Positions 24,301-34,499 of a DNA stretch of 64,000 nucleotides are shown piece after piece (the first letter of the stretch is position 1; the number at the start of each line of letters is the position of its first letter). The stretch is taken from contig CM114275.1 in assembly GCA_050084515.1 (NCBI GenBank), forward strand, positions 16,802,001 through 16,866,000. The letters run 5' to 3'. The notes under the pieces were generated by a model that saw nothing but the letters and a program-made list of their open reading frames with translations, was not told where the DNA came from and ran no database searches. The position numbers were made by a program, and so were the translations under genes. The stretch is from Blasia pusilla (Eukaryota; Marchantiophyta; Marchantiopsida; Blasiales).

Positions 24301-25336
24301 CTTTGAATTGCATCGGTCACAAGATGAGTGTGGGAGCCAACATGAATTGCCAGCCTTGTATACTCTGACGTGGAGCCCAAGTCATGGACAATGAAAAATA
24401 TGTATGCAGGACACGCTCCAACGCAGAAGGGCGATGCCTGACAATGAGGACATCGATGGCCTCCCGGCGGTATTGTGGCACCCACCTCGTATGTAGTTTC
24501 TGCATTCTTAGGGGGGATTGCGACGTATTGACTTGCCCGTTGCGCTCTAGATACGGGCATGCTGGACTTCTACACTCCAAGGCTCCCACGCATTGGCGGC
24601 GGAAGATAATCCAAGGACCATCTGGGATGGAAGCACTGGTCCGTTGAAGCCTACACCATCGATGACAATCAGACTTTCTATCCATACCCTTCAGGCGTCC
24701 TCCATCCTTCTTTTGAGCATGAGCAGCAAGTGGAGGCAACTCAAAAATGCAATTACCATCGTACGTGGGCGGCAGCTCGTCGACAAGAATGTGCTTGAAC
24801 ATTTTCAAGTGCAGAGACGAAAGCAAACTATTGCGTGATACTCGCAAGAGGAACGAGTAGGCGGACACAGGGCCCGATTGGTGTCCGACAAATCCGCTGA
24901 GGTTGATAACATCCGGAATCTCTTCAGGAAGAACAACATTGTTACGAGTGTGCGAAGTTGGAGTCAAAGCCGGATCTGCAGAGCTTGGAGTTGCAAACGT
25001 AGAGCTCGGAGCACTAGGAAATTCTAGACCGTCTACTTGGGAAACAGACGAGTCGAGGGGGCCGTAAACTCTGTATTGACCATTTGCTACAGGTAGGAGA
25101 TTCCATACTTTACGGTCTGAGGTCACTGGCTGGACCGTCTCACCTATTATGTCTTCCGTACCTTCCACCCTAACATCTTTGAATACAAAGATGGTTCGAA
25201 TTTGAAGAAGAAATCGAACACACAGAAAATTTTCATCCACTGCTACGAAAGACTCACGAGATTGGGGTCGAATGATTTCTGATTGAGGAAGGGCCGCCAG
25301 ATGACTGCCACAAGTGAGCGTAACATAATTATCCAT
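21390..25336 (-). pseudogene. MULE-type transposase with SWIM zinc finger (broken)
   Basis: Reverse strand, start ATG at 25336. The first frame has a unique 230-residue N-terminal region, then ALECRSPACPYLERNGQVN. After a frameshift near 24520 (in a C-run) come GGHRCPHCQ, CPAYIFFIVHD and HVGSHTHLV, the zinc-binding N-terminal module of MULE transposases. 23890-23570 reads TLIFGAVLNGWLTMGAHVYD, EIYGFMADNAQPGW and DAFHWQQ, the DDE-core neighbourhood with its Asp and C/W-H region. An exon ends at a GTGAGT donor at about 23346. The following intron (to about 22885) contains palindromes. Downstream frames 22882-22442 and 22445-21390 carry a Cys-rich region (TCRAKSDGIRRACG, FFCPNESCAF) and the SWIM finger (CSCDDF ... 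CKHMYYVLL) at about 21560-21480. At least three frame breaks make it non-functional. The product would cut and join the element ends. Confidence 0.75.
22990..23225. repeat. Palindrome cluster in the transposase intron (5-6 units)
   Basis: Units of arm GCAACCCGTCGG, a 3-nt centre and the reverse-complement arm occur at 22990-23015, 23036-23062 (perfect), 23091-23117, 23147-23173 and 23182-23208, with a partial one at about 23217. They lie between the exon ending at about 23346 and the next coding frame, so they are intronic. Confidence 0.85.
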
Positions 25337-25544
25337 TCCAAGAAGATTCCTACGGGAGGAGACTGAGAATGAGAATGAGAATATTTAATTTATAGTGAAT
25401 AGGAAACAGATACTCATGACACATTTTTACTGACAAGATGAATTCGGTGGGGGACATTGTCTGACACAATGGATCCAATTCTGTAACACATTCATTTTTT
25501 TTGCAATATGTTACCGGATTTGGGAAGCAGAGGGTTGCGCATCA

Positions 25545-26265
25545 CACTTGGAACCCGTCGGAGTCCTGGTAACTCAGAAATTACCCGAAGCTTACCGAAG
25601 CCTGCAACCCGTCGGCATCGGACGGGTTGCACGCTTCTGCTAAACATTGTCGAAGCGAGCAACCCGTCGCTCTCCGACGACTTGCTGGGATACCGCTCCT
25701 TCTTACTCGAAGATGCCGGAGGCGTGCAAACCGTCTGTTCCCGACGAGTTCCGCGGGTGCCTCGCCTTTTAGCCCAAAGACGGCGAGGCGTGCAACCCGT
25801 CGCCTTCCAACGGGTTGCGCAAGGGCCTCGCCTTGTGGTGCAGCCAGCCAGACTCCGACGACTTACACGGGAAGCCATCGTTCCTAACCCTTGATGAGGG
25901 AAGCGTGCAACCCAAGAGTCTCCGACGGATTGCCCAAAATACGTCCCGTTCCCGTCCCAAACATGGTGGAGGCGCGCAACATGTCGGTCTCCGACGGCTT
26001 GCGCGGGTACCTCACGTTGTTTTCCAAAGACGACGGAGGCGCTCAACCCGTCGGAGACCGACGGGTTGCTCGCGCACGTGGCAACGTTTGCAGGATGGCG
26101 AGGCGTGCAACATGTCGGTCTCCGACGGGTTGCGCGGGTACCTCGCGTTCTTTTCCAAAGACGACGGAGGCGCTCAATCCGTCGGTCTCCGACGGGTTGC
26201 TCGCGCACGTGGAGACGTACCCAGGATGGCGGAGCCGCGCAACCTGTCGGACTCCGACGGGTTGC
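25545..26265. promoter_or_regulatory. Divergent promoter region with 12 palindromes at ~66-bp spacing
   Basis: It lies between the start of the reverse transposase gene (25336) and the forward gene (26637). Units start at 25604, 25659, 25726, 25792, 25839, 25907, 25976, 26043, 26107, 26173 and 26239, with a decayed one at about 25551. Most steps are 64-69 bp. The last four sit in a 132-bp direct duplication (25970-26101 and 26102-26233, spacer 'ttttccaaagacgacggagg'). Each perfect arm carries two CpGs. A protein-binding or methylation-target role is inferred from symmetry and spacing only. Confidence 0.75.
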
Positions 26266-27845
26266 GATTTTTCACGTGCGGACTTCCGTAACATCCGGCA
26301 CATCGCCGTCGAAAGGACAAAGGGACCCAACAGTCAGCCCAACGGCTAGAAAAGTATAAATAGGGCAGAAATCGCTCATTTCCGGTTTCTCATTTCGCGA
26401 TCTTCATTCCTCACTCCTCACTCTCCCGCGCAGTAGCTGATCAGATATGAAGGGGCATTTCACGGGGCAACACATCGCGAGTCGATAGGAGGGAACGAGA
26501 GCGAGACGGTTCGACCGAGCGATATCGGGACGATTCGAGCTAACCATCAAGGCGAGACGAGCTCCCATCTCGACATCAGCAAGGCGACTGATCAAGGGAT
26601 TCGTCGTGGACATAGGTGGAGGCATTTCCGGAAAAAATGACGAGGAAAAAAACACAAGCCAACAAAATTGGGAGCTTCACTCCCAAGTCCATTAGGACTC
26701 CTGCATCAGCTTCTCCTGGGCCTCGTTCGGCGAATGAAATTAGGCAGCAGGAAATCGAGGAGCGGGAAAGGGAAGCGGAGATGCACAACCAAGTGCTTCT
26801 GGCGAGACATGTTCAAGCGGCGCTAGATAAACAGAACGAAGAGGCCGAGACGTTGCAGGCCTTGAAGAAAAGGATCGCAGACGAAAAGAGAGAAAAGAAG
26901 CGTCTGGACGCGTCGGTGAGGAGGGCAGAATTGGCTAAAGCGAGGCGGGAAAAAGCGATAGCCATTGACGATAGCCCAGCCCGTCCAACCGCAAGTGTTG
27001 AGATGCGGGAAATGTCCCCCACGAAGTCCGGGACACAATCAACATAGTGGAAACAACACCAGTTCAAATCGATGACGACGAGGTCATGAGGACCGCCAGC
27101 GTGGAGATGGTGGACATGGCCGAAGAAGCCGGAGAGCGGTCATTCTCGACTCCAAGCCCGGTGGAGGACATCCACCTCTATTGGATCGACGAGTTCCCAG
27201 TCGATTTTCGAGCCCCTGTCTCAGACAAGTTAGCTGGTCAAGAAACCGACTCCATTTTCGAACGGGTAAGAGAGGTTCTGGGTTTTTTTAATTATGTGAA
27301 TTGCAATTCATTGGGATTTCAGTGTAGCTTATTCCTCTTGTCCCGGTTCGACGGTGGTAAAGCAGATGGCACTCATGGAGGGCCACAACGCCCGAGGATT
27401 CCACTCTGCCGATTAAGGACAATGGAATACGTCCACGAAATACAGTCCGACGAGGACATCGCAAAGCTAAAACAATCGGCGGTGACAGCATCCTACGTGG
27501 AAAACTTTCCTCCCTTCTATGTTCAGCCATACGACGAGCACGGAACCCAAGCTCTGGTTACCGAGGAGGACTTGGAAAATCTCGACACATTCTGGAGGAT
27601 GCGAGACCAGGACTTCAGAAGGCAAGTTGAGGGCACGGAATTTAGCTGGATGAGGAATGCATTTCTTCATCCGGGATGGAAATCACGGAGTTCATGGCGT
27701 GGACCAAGTTTGCGGAGGAGCGGCCCAACTCATTGGAGGCACATTTCTGCGTGAAGGCAGTGGTCCTTCACCCATACCCTCATCACATGGCGACGGTGGA
27801 GATGGCAATGCATGCCATGAACATGTGACTATCTTTAACACTTTC

Positions 27846-28551
27846 GCAACTTGTCGGACTCCGGCGAGTTGCTCAATTGATGAATGGTTTAGGTTTGTTT
27901 GGCGAAAGCAACTCGTCGGACTCGCGGGTTCTTTCGGCGACGCTTTTGGATGTTTTTAAGATTGCAACTCTTGGACTCGGCGACTTGTTTGATGGAACAT
28001 AGATTTAACTAGTTTTGGCCCCAAAGCAAACCGCCGGAGTCCGACGGGTTCTTCGATAAAACCCGCCTTGTGAGGATGTTTTGAAGAATGCAACTCGTCG
28101 GACTCCGACGAGTTGCTCGAGTGATCGCGAGTTTAGAAGTTTTTCCCAAAGCAACCCCCGGAGTCCGGCCGGGTTTTTGCCTCAAACTATTTTTGGCGAA
28201 ATCAACCCGTCGGACCGGCGGGTTGATATGGGGAAAAATAGCCGAGGCAAGCATGGGAAAAACCTTCTAAACATGCGATCACTTGAGCAAATCGTCGAGT
28301 CGGCGAGTTGCATTCTTAAAAACAACCTCACAAGGCGACCTATCGAGCAACCCGTCGGACTCCGGCGGTTTGCTTTGGGCAAAAACTAGTTAAATCTATG
28401 TTCAATCAAACAAGTCGTCGGAGTCCGACGAAGTCAATCTTAAAAACATCCAGCGTCTTGATCCGGCCCAAAGAACCCGTGGAGTCCGACGAAGTTGCTT
28501 ACCTGGCATTAGCAAATCTGAATGCAAACCGTCGGACTCCGGACGGGTTGC
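27846..28551. repeat. Fold-back intron: 0.7-kb inverted repeat built of palindromes
   Basis: The left half (27846-28213) is the imperfect reverse complement of the right half (28214-28551). The 20-mer GAACATAGATTTAACTAGTT (27995-28014) has its exact complement at 28384-28403, and 'gacgc...ggatgtttttaagattg' (27939-27964) pairs with 28435-28457. Each arm holds about six palindromic units, for example 28090-28116 (perfect arms GCAACTCGTCGG) and 28347-28373. Spacers between the units also pair. It separates exons 2 and 3 of the forward gene. Confidence 0.85.
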
Positions 28552-30262
28552 ATCATTTAGCTTGTTGCTAGAATCCGACCCTGAAGTCATGACGACCGTC
28601 GAGTCCGACGGGTTGCGAGGAACCCATGTAATTTCCTCGACGGGTTGAGTTTGGATGTGCGGATTGTATCGGAGGGGAATGTCACCCACCATTGGATCCA
28701 AGACGGGATTGGGTGAGGAAGGTGCTTACGACGCACCCGGGAGTCTGAGGGGTTCTTGGGCGATGCCCTCGTCAATCAGATGCTTGCAAAGGGTGCTCAG
28801 ATTAAGAAGAAAACTTGGGCAAACAAGTTTATTTCTCAAGATGCAACCGTAACCATCCTTTGCTGGTCGAAGATACAGGCCGCGAAGAAAAGCACGCGAC
28901 CGAGCTGGAGCGGAGGGAGAAGGTATCTCGTCTCGAGCGCCAAATTCATCAAGCTGCCAGATCTGGCCGCAACGAAATACACGGCGAGCAAGATGCAGCG
29001 ATCCATCAGCATTCTCAACCCCGAACTTGGTCCGGAGTTCTACAAGGAGCTCAAGGCGATTATCAAGCGTCAGCGGAAGAGGGATGAAGATCCGCATGGT
29101 CGGATTGGGGAGAAAGTGTCGCTAGATCGCGTGCATCATTTTGCGTTATCCGGGATTAGCGAGTTTAGGAGGATACGACTGATGAAAATCAGTCTCGAGG
29201 GCTCAGAGGCCCAGAAGAGGGCGGCACACCGTCCTCCGCGTGTGTCCGATCCAGTGATCTCGCATTGGCTATGCGAATGGTCATTCTGGGACGCGTTGCG
29301 GGTAATCGGGAAGTCCGCGCTGGACGGTCTGCAAGCGGAGCTCATAAGATTAGAGCCCATTCCGCCGGAAGCAAACCTTGAAAGTTCTGGAGATTTCGAG
29401 GTTTGGCTCGACGACATCCGGGACAAGCCAACCAAGAACCCTGGATTCAAGACCATGTTCAAGGTTTGCGTCCTCCCTCAGGCAGAGCTTGACGAAGAAG
29501 TAAAGGGTAACAAACGGGATCAAGCGAAGAAGAAGCGAGATCTACAGGAGCAGACGGCCGATAATATTCGACTAAAAGCGCCCAACGGATGGTATTCAGG
29601 TACCTCGTCGGTGTAAGAACGCAGTGCGTGGGGAAAATTACCGGTAGCCTTGAAATTGTGGGCTTCGCCGCCGGATGCAGAGACATTCTCCATGTACGAC
29701 GTGGAGATGGGTCAGCACATATCTGATTGGGAGGTGGAGAATTGCCCCATTTGGCTCGACTTCAACGACCCTGAAGACATCACGGATAAGGACTTACGAG
29801 TGCTTCATGATGCAGTGGCCTCAGGACAAGACGACATCCCAAATTTCGTCTAGCCTGAAGACTTCTTCGGAGGAGATGCAGAAGAGCAGGCCCACGAGAC
29901 AGTTGAGTTGACTTCCAAGGTCCGGACAGCCAAAGACAAATCCACAACGGGTCTCAAAGGCAAGGCGAGGGGAGGGAAAAATTCAGAGGCCGAGACTTCC
30001 CAAAGAGAGCCTGAAGATGAGAGGCCAGAGGCGGAATCGTCCGGACGAGCAGGGAGAGAGGGTCGGACCAGGTCCTCGGCGAAGAAAACGCCACTAGAAT
30101 CCGAGGTCATAGAAACCCCGACAAGCCGTCCCCAGACTAGGGAGAAGCGGAAGCGAGAGGTGCCCGGGTTGTCCCAAGGAGAATACAGCCCATCATCCTT
30201 GGGAAGACATAGAAAAACAACGACCCGGACAAGCGTCCTCCTTCAATTCACCTCTTTACTGG

Positions 30263-31709
30263 ATGAGCCGAAGCGACTTCAGTTCTCAAGCGTCGACAAC
30301 TGCCATCGAAAAATTGACAACGCTGGGACGGAAGCTCCAACGAAACGGGCACGCTGCCTGGACGGTGAATGGAGTGGTGGAAGAGGTTGCGAAGGATCTC
30401 TTGATCGCCGATCTGCCCTCAGGGTTGCGACTTTGGGGCGAAAATCCAGCGGACGAGGTACCTGAGTGGAATCTGCCGCTCACTTATGACGAGATTGCAC
30501 TTTTGTTCTCCTTTGCACGCCTATCTCGAGTGGGGGGGCTGCTTCTTGGTGTTGATTGGAGGGAGCGAGGCGAGCTCTTCAACCTCCAGTGCCTCAAGAG
30601 GTCGCTAAAGTGGAGGACGGCACTGTCGTGGATCATCAAAACAGTACCCACTCCGATCCGCGACGAGTCGATTCGGGGTAAGGCTCAATTCTGTACAATA
30701 ATTTCAATTATCGATAATGATGTGTAGAATGAGAGTCAATCTGGGTTTTTTTGTCCGTGAGCAACCCGTCGGAAGGCGGCGGGTTGTTGGCTTAGAGCGA
30801 CCCATGCTCGGTGAGAGCAACCGTCGGTTTCCGGCGGGTTGCATTTTTCCCACATACACAAGGAAAACGCGGTGTACGCAACCCGTCGGAACCCGGCGGG
30901 TTGCGATTGATTTTGGTTTTTGGATGCAACCCGTCTAATAGCGACGGGTTGCTATCAGACAGGTTGCTCTCAGGCGAGCATGGGCTGGTCTAGGCCAGCA
31001 ACCCGTCGCCTTCCGACGGGTTGCATTCGAAAACCAAAATCAACTTGGAAAACCCAAAAGCAACTGCAACCCGTCGGGTTCCGACGGGTTGGTCCGGGAT
31101 AAAACAACCCGTTGGACTCCGATAGGTTGATCCAAAGTCAGTTATTGAAAATCTTCTCAAGGCGACTTCTTTAGTTTCTGACATTGTTTTGTGCAGATTT
31201 ACAGATGGACCACTCCTACGTGTACTGCTTCGTTCGGCCCGAGCACAATTTCCAAGTGTTCAAGATCCAGGATCTTGTGGATCCATGCTCAGATGGGTAC
31301 AGCTTAGATAGTTTGCATAATTTCCCCCCGGGAATTTACATGCAAGACAGTATCCCGCTTCTGGGAGGAAGGGAAAAGTCGCCAGCCCTGATGCAAACGC
31401 TCATCGAGCTCTGCTCAAGGCCGGGTGACTTGGTGTTCGACTTAGTGGGCCTTTCGGGCGAGTATCGAGGCGCTGGCAGAGTGGCGAGGAACATTCCGCC
31501 TCGAGGGAAGGCAGAATGTTTGACCTTTGCAAGGAGGCAAAGGCGAATCTGAAAGGCTCGTTGGGGCGTACAACTCTCCACCCAAGCCGAGAGCTCCGGT
31601 TCCAGAGCCACCCTTGGTAGTGACTCCATTGTCACTTCCAACGATTCCCAAAATCGGGAGGGCAAGGCCGAAAGTGATTTTGCAAGAGCTCTCGGACTAT
31701 GACGAGTGA
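30263..31709 (+). pseudogene. Permuted N4/N6 DNA methylase-like domain (part of the 26637-31709 gene)
   Basis: The order of motifs fits the beta-type amino-methyltransferases (N6_N4_Mtase). At about 30400 the position of the catalytic DPPY tetrad reads IADLPSGLRLWGENP, so the tetrad is D-L-P-S. SRVGGLLLGVDWRERGEL and LSWIIKTVPTP correspond to the helix-strand after the tetrad. Across the intron come HSYVYCFVRPEHNFQVFK, LLGGREKSPALMQTLIEL and CSRPGDLVFDL, the last being the AdoMet-binding motif X/I neighbourhood, where the usual FxGxG reads VGLSGEY. After a frameshift near 31500, MFDLCKEAKANLKG fits the end of the fold. The C-terminus is a Pro-rich tail ending ELSDYDE. Joining 30677 to 31197 keeps the frame. 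Known enzymes of this fold methylate adenine N6 or cytosine N4 in DNA; this copy cannot be active. Confidence 0.6.
30761..31130. repeat. Palindrome cluster in the methylase intron (7 units)
   Basis: Units lie at 30761, 30817, 30878, 30926, 30998, 31066 and 31105, each about 27 bp. 30998-31024 and 30926-30952 have perfect 12- and 10-bp arms. Larger inverted matches also occur: 30784-30822 pairs with 30962-31003, and 30905-30930 pairs with 31017-31043. All lie inside the intron 30678-31196 (donor GTAAGG, acceptor TTTTGTGCAG). Confidence 0.85.
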
Positions 31710-33170
31710 GTTCAAAGAGCTCAACGACACAGCTTGACTGCAGCGTTTGGAGTAGGGAGTTTTTTGATAATTTGGCAAAAGATTTCATAGAATAGATCAA
31801 ATGTCTGATTCCAAGCTTTTTCGGATGATATAAAGCAGAAGATTTTTTCGATCGATGGTGGTGCTTGTAAATGTTTGCTGATCATTTTGTCTTTTCGAAT
31901 GTGATCGTCTATGTACTCCACGGTCTTCTACTTTGCAACCCGTCGGATTTCTCCTCCTTGCAACTTTTTGCTTTTTGACCACTGGACCCTTTTTACCACC
32001 TCCAGGCAACTGTCTGCGATTCCGACAGTTGCCGATCGCATTCTTTCGGATCAGCGATCTGGCGGGCTTCTTCCTTGGCACCTTCCCCGCAACTTCGTAA
32101 AAGCGGCGAGGCTTCTTTTCTTCTCTCAGGCGTGTTGGATTCCTTCTACATGCGGTTGCCATAGTGGTATTACCGGGGACGGAGTTGATATTGATCTTTG
32201 GATGGGTGTCACATTGCAGAGCGTACAAGGTATCTTTTGCCGAGAAAGGCGGTGGGACTCGAGACAGTTACATGGGACCGTTATGGTGTACCTAGGGGGC
32301 CAAGGCTCTCGGAATTCGCCAACATTTTTGATCCCCGTCTACAATCGGCCGGAGGAGCCACTTGAATCGAGTGAAATTCCTTTGGTCTGTCACCGAGGAG
32401 AGTTTGGAGTAAATTTGTAGATGACGAGGCTGAAGAAATCATAGACTAGGTGAAATGTACATTTCCGAGGTTCCTTCGGAGGTAATAAAGGACGAGATTT
32501 TTTCAACCCATAATGGTGTTTGTAAAAGTTTTCTGGAATATGTTTTTGGACTTGTGGATTGTGTTCTTTTAGCTACTCAGAATTACAATTCTGCAACCCG
32601 TATGATTCCGACTTTTTGCTTTTTGCCCACTGCAAATTTTTAACCATTTCCAGGCAACCTCTCGGATTCCGACAGGTTGACTGCTTGAGTGATCGGACTC
32701 TATCCCGGTGAGACCAACTTCTGACGCATTGTGGCGGGCTTCTTGACTTTTGGCTCGTTCCCCTTCATTCGTTGAACCAGTTGTAGGCTTCTTTTCTTGT
32801 CTAAGATGTGCAAGATTCCTACTACCTGTCGGATTGCCATTTTAGATTCCCAACCCGTTAGATCGTCGTGGGTGCAGGGTGGAAGAAAATCACTTCTAAA
32901 AATCTTTCGTTTCTTATGGTGAGCTTTCTTACGGGTTGGGAGGGGTGCAGCTTCTCGGTTTTCTGAGCCTTAGGATCTAATTTTTTCACATTTCAGAAAG
33001 TTGGTCTTGAGCAGACACCATTCATAACCGACAGAAAGTTGGTTATGGGGCAATTTAGGGGAGGCCATGATGCAGGCAACAATCCGTGCAAAAAGAGAGG
33101 TACCCATCCGGGTGGTCCTCCAACAGAAATACCAAGGGCACTGCTTTTTGTTGACCGAGACAGGGAATGT
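31710..33170. repeat. Partly duplicated 3' region of the Mutator-like element
   Basis: About 31790-32165 and 32440-32845 are diverged copies of each other ('aagattttttc...tggtg.ttgtaaa', 'ttttgctttttg.ccactg', 'caggcaac...gattccgaca', 'ggcgggcttctt', 'aggcttcttttctt'). Each contains two weak palindromes (31934, 32004; 32592, 32652). Between them, 32185-32420 is an open forward frame (LHGTVMVYLGGQG). 32996-33170, after a TTTCAG acceptor, reads FITDRKLVMGQFRGGHDAGN. On the reverse strand each copy starts a Lys/Arg-rich frame at an ATG (32162, and about 32840). None is recognised. Confidence 0.5.
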
Positions 33171-33399
33171 TGAGAAACTTAGGCTCACATAGACAATGAT
33201 GGAAAAATGTTTAGGGTGGTCTTATGATGTCTCCTTTTTTCTCGCCCCCAGGAAAGAGGAGGTTTTTTTAGGGCCAAATGTGGACCACTACCTACTCTCT
33301 TCTAAAGATTTCCTGAATTTGAAAGCAAACGAAAATTTCAAATATGTCAAAAAGTTTTGAAGAGAGGAGGCGGATTTGGCCCTTTTTTTTTAAGAGAGA

Positions 33400-33426
33400 C
33401 TCTCCTCTCTTCCTCTCCTCTCTTAC
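33400..33426 (-). repeat. Right terminal inverted repeat segment
   Basis: The pyrimidine-rich CTCTCCTCTCTTCCTCTCCT stretch ending TCTTAC mirrors 21002-21026. A further 26 bp reach the target-site duplication. Confidence 0.5.
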
Positions 33427-33452
33427 TCTCTCCTGCCAGAATACCAGCCCCC

Positions 33453-33461
33453 AAAATAATC
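33453..33461. repeat. Right target-site duplication of the Mutator-like element (AAAATAATC)
   Basis: Exact 9-bp match to 20985-20993. Removing 20994-33461 rejoins 'cacagggtAAAATAATCaggc', which continues as a short intron-like sequence with an acceptor at 33504. Confidence 0.7.
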
Positions 33462-33987
33462 AGGCTTTCACTTTTTGCCTTGACATTTCATGTGTGTTTT
33501 CGTAGATATGTGACAAGAATGGATGAGTTGTTGTGTTTTTATTCTTATCTCTGGTACCCGACCATATGGGGCTTGTCAACTTTTCAAGGACTTTACCAAT
33601 AGATGGGTGGACCTTCACCAAGGTAATGATTGAGAGCATACTAATTTATCAATTGTGATGATGTTGTTATATTCACCATTAATTTTCTGTTTTGATTTGG
33701 TATAAATGTAGCTCCGTTTGGGAGATGAAGTACATCTCACACAACCAAAACTCAGCCGGGATATATTGGGTCATGGAGTAGTTTTGGGCTTGAGTGGAAG
33801 AGATAAGTTCCATGGGAAGGATATAGGTCGTGGATTAGTTCGAGTGGACCTTAAGGATACTTCTCAACCGGATTGCCAACTATGGGAGCCGAATACAATG
33901 GACGAACCTGCTCAACTCACACTTGGAGATGTAGTTGGAACTTCAATCATTTGGCCGGAGTTGAATCCTAAGAAGCTAGTTCATTAG
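33462..33987 (+). pseudogene. En/Spm (CACTA)-like element, 3' coding part with Tnp1-like domain
   Basis: The frame 33718-33987 shows DILGHGVVLGLSGRDKFHGK, DIGRGLVRVDL, CQLWEPNTMDEPAQLTLGDV and GTSIIWPEL, then a stop. This resembles the Tnp1/En/Spm-like C-terminal domain common in plant CACTA ORFs (pattern G-x-V ... V-x-V ... P ... L-x-D-x-x-G-x-x-x-x-W-P). An upstream exon (33505-33625) ends at a GTAATG donor. It continues the coding segment that stops at 20982. The element is interrupted by the Mutator-like insertion and has stops of its own. Confidence 0.6.
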
Positions 33988-34499
33988 GATCTCTGGATTT
34001 TGTGATTTTTAGAAATGTTTAAACTTTCACAATGATTCCATGAGATCATTCGTTTGTAGTTTGGTTTCCATATGCTCTTGGTTCCTTCTTTCACCTTGCT
34101 GAGATGTAAACACTTTGATTCTTCCATACAATGAATCATATATTTTTTGGTTTTATCAATTAGAGAATGGTTTGATTATGATGTATTTGTAGTTTTCAAT
34201 ATTCATTGTAATTGGCATGTATCCTAGAATTACTTGCTCCATATATGTCCCTCTTCTAGACCTTTAGATTCAGATTTTGTCTATCCTCACCATTATCTAT
34301 GCTACTTGTATTCACACATTACTCCTTGCTGGATCTGAGAGAGTCTCTAATTATGTTAAGAGGATTATGTTACTTAGATAAGCATCACTTACTTACCAAA
34401 GTAGCTTCTCTGATTTAACAATCACTAGGAGGAGCAATAGCAAACTGTGAACAATACATGATCTAGTAATAAACCACAACTGATAGGGTTGTGTGAATG

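Larger units (their letters stand above)
26637..31709 (+). pseudogene. Forward gene of the Mutator-like element: coiled coil, unknown domains, C-terminal N4/N6-type DNA methylase domain
   Basis: The start ATG at 26637 (MTRKKTQANKIGSFTP) is supported by the paralog at 49197 (MIHKKPQANKGGSFTP). Exon 1 (to 27265) encodes a Glu/Arg coiled coil (QQEIEEREREAE) and, after a -1 frameshift near 27030, IHLYWIDEFP ... SIFER. A 57-bp intron (27266-27322) has no stops. Exon 2 runs to about 27826 with a frameshift at about 27680. The next intron is the fold-back array. Exon 3 (about 28715-30677) is one frame with stops at 29614 and 29851 and a frameshift near 30190. Exon 4 (31197-31709) follows a 519-bp intron and has a frameshift near 31500. 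The methylase domain spans exons 3-4. The middle part (28756-30190) is unknown. The protein would be about 1,300 residues. I do not know a named family with this full architecture. Confidence 0.65.
20994..33452. mobile_element. 12.46-kb Mutator-like element with transposase, DNA-methylase-like gene and palindrome arrays
   Basis: Limits are set by the 9-bp duplication AAAATAATC and by matching inverted purine/pyrimidine ends (21002-21026 with 33400-33426). Contents from left to right: a reverse-strand MULE transposase with SWIM finger (25336 to 21390), a shared divergent promoter full of palindromes (25545-26265), a forward gene (26637-31709) with N-terminal coiled coil and C-terminal N4/N6-methylase-like domain, and a partly duplicated 3' region (31710-33170). 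Palindromes are restricted to introns, promoter and 3' region. Every coding frame has stops or frameshifts, so this copy is dead, but the layout is nearly complete. A second copy of the promoter and ORF1 lies at 49007-50504 and a fragment at 5119-5280. Confidence 0.75.

Noticed and set aside
25492-26349. Long open frames on both strands (up to 238 codons) across the promoter palindromes
   Set aside because: They arise because the palindrome and its spacers lack stops in several frames; the peptides only repeat RRxPTGC or NPSDSDGL-like strings. The same happens at 22879-23289 and 28009-28701.
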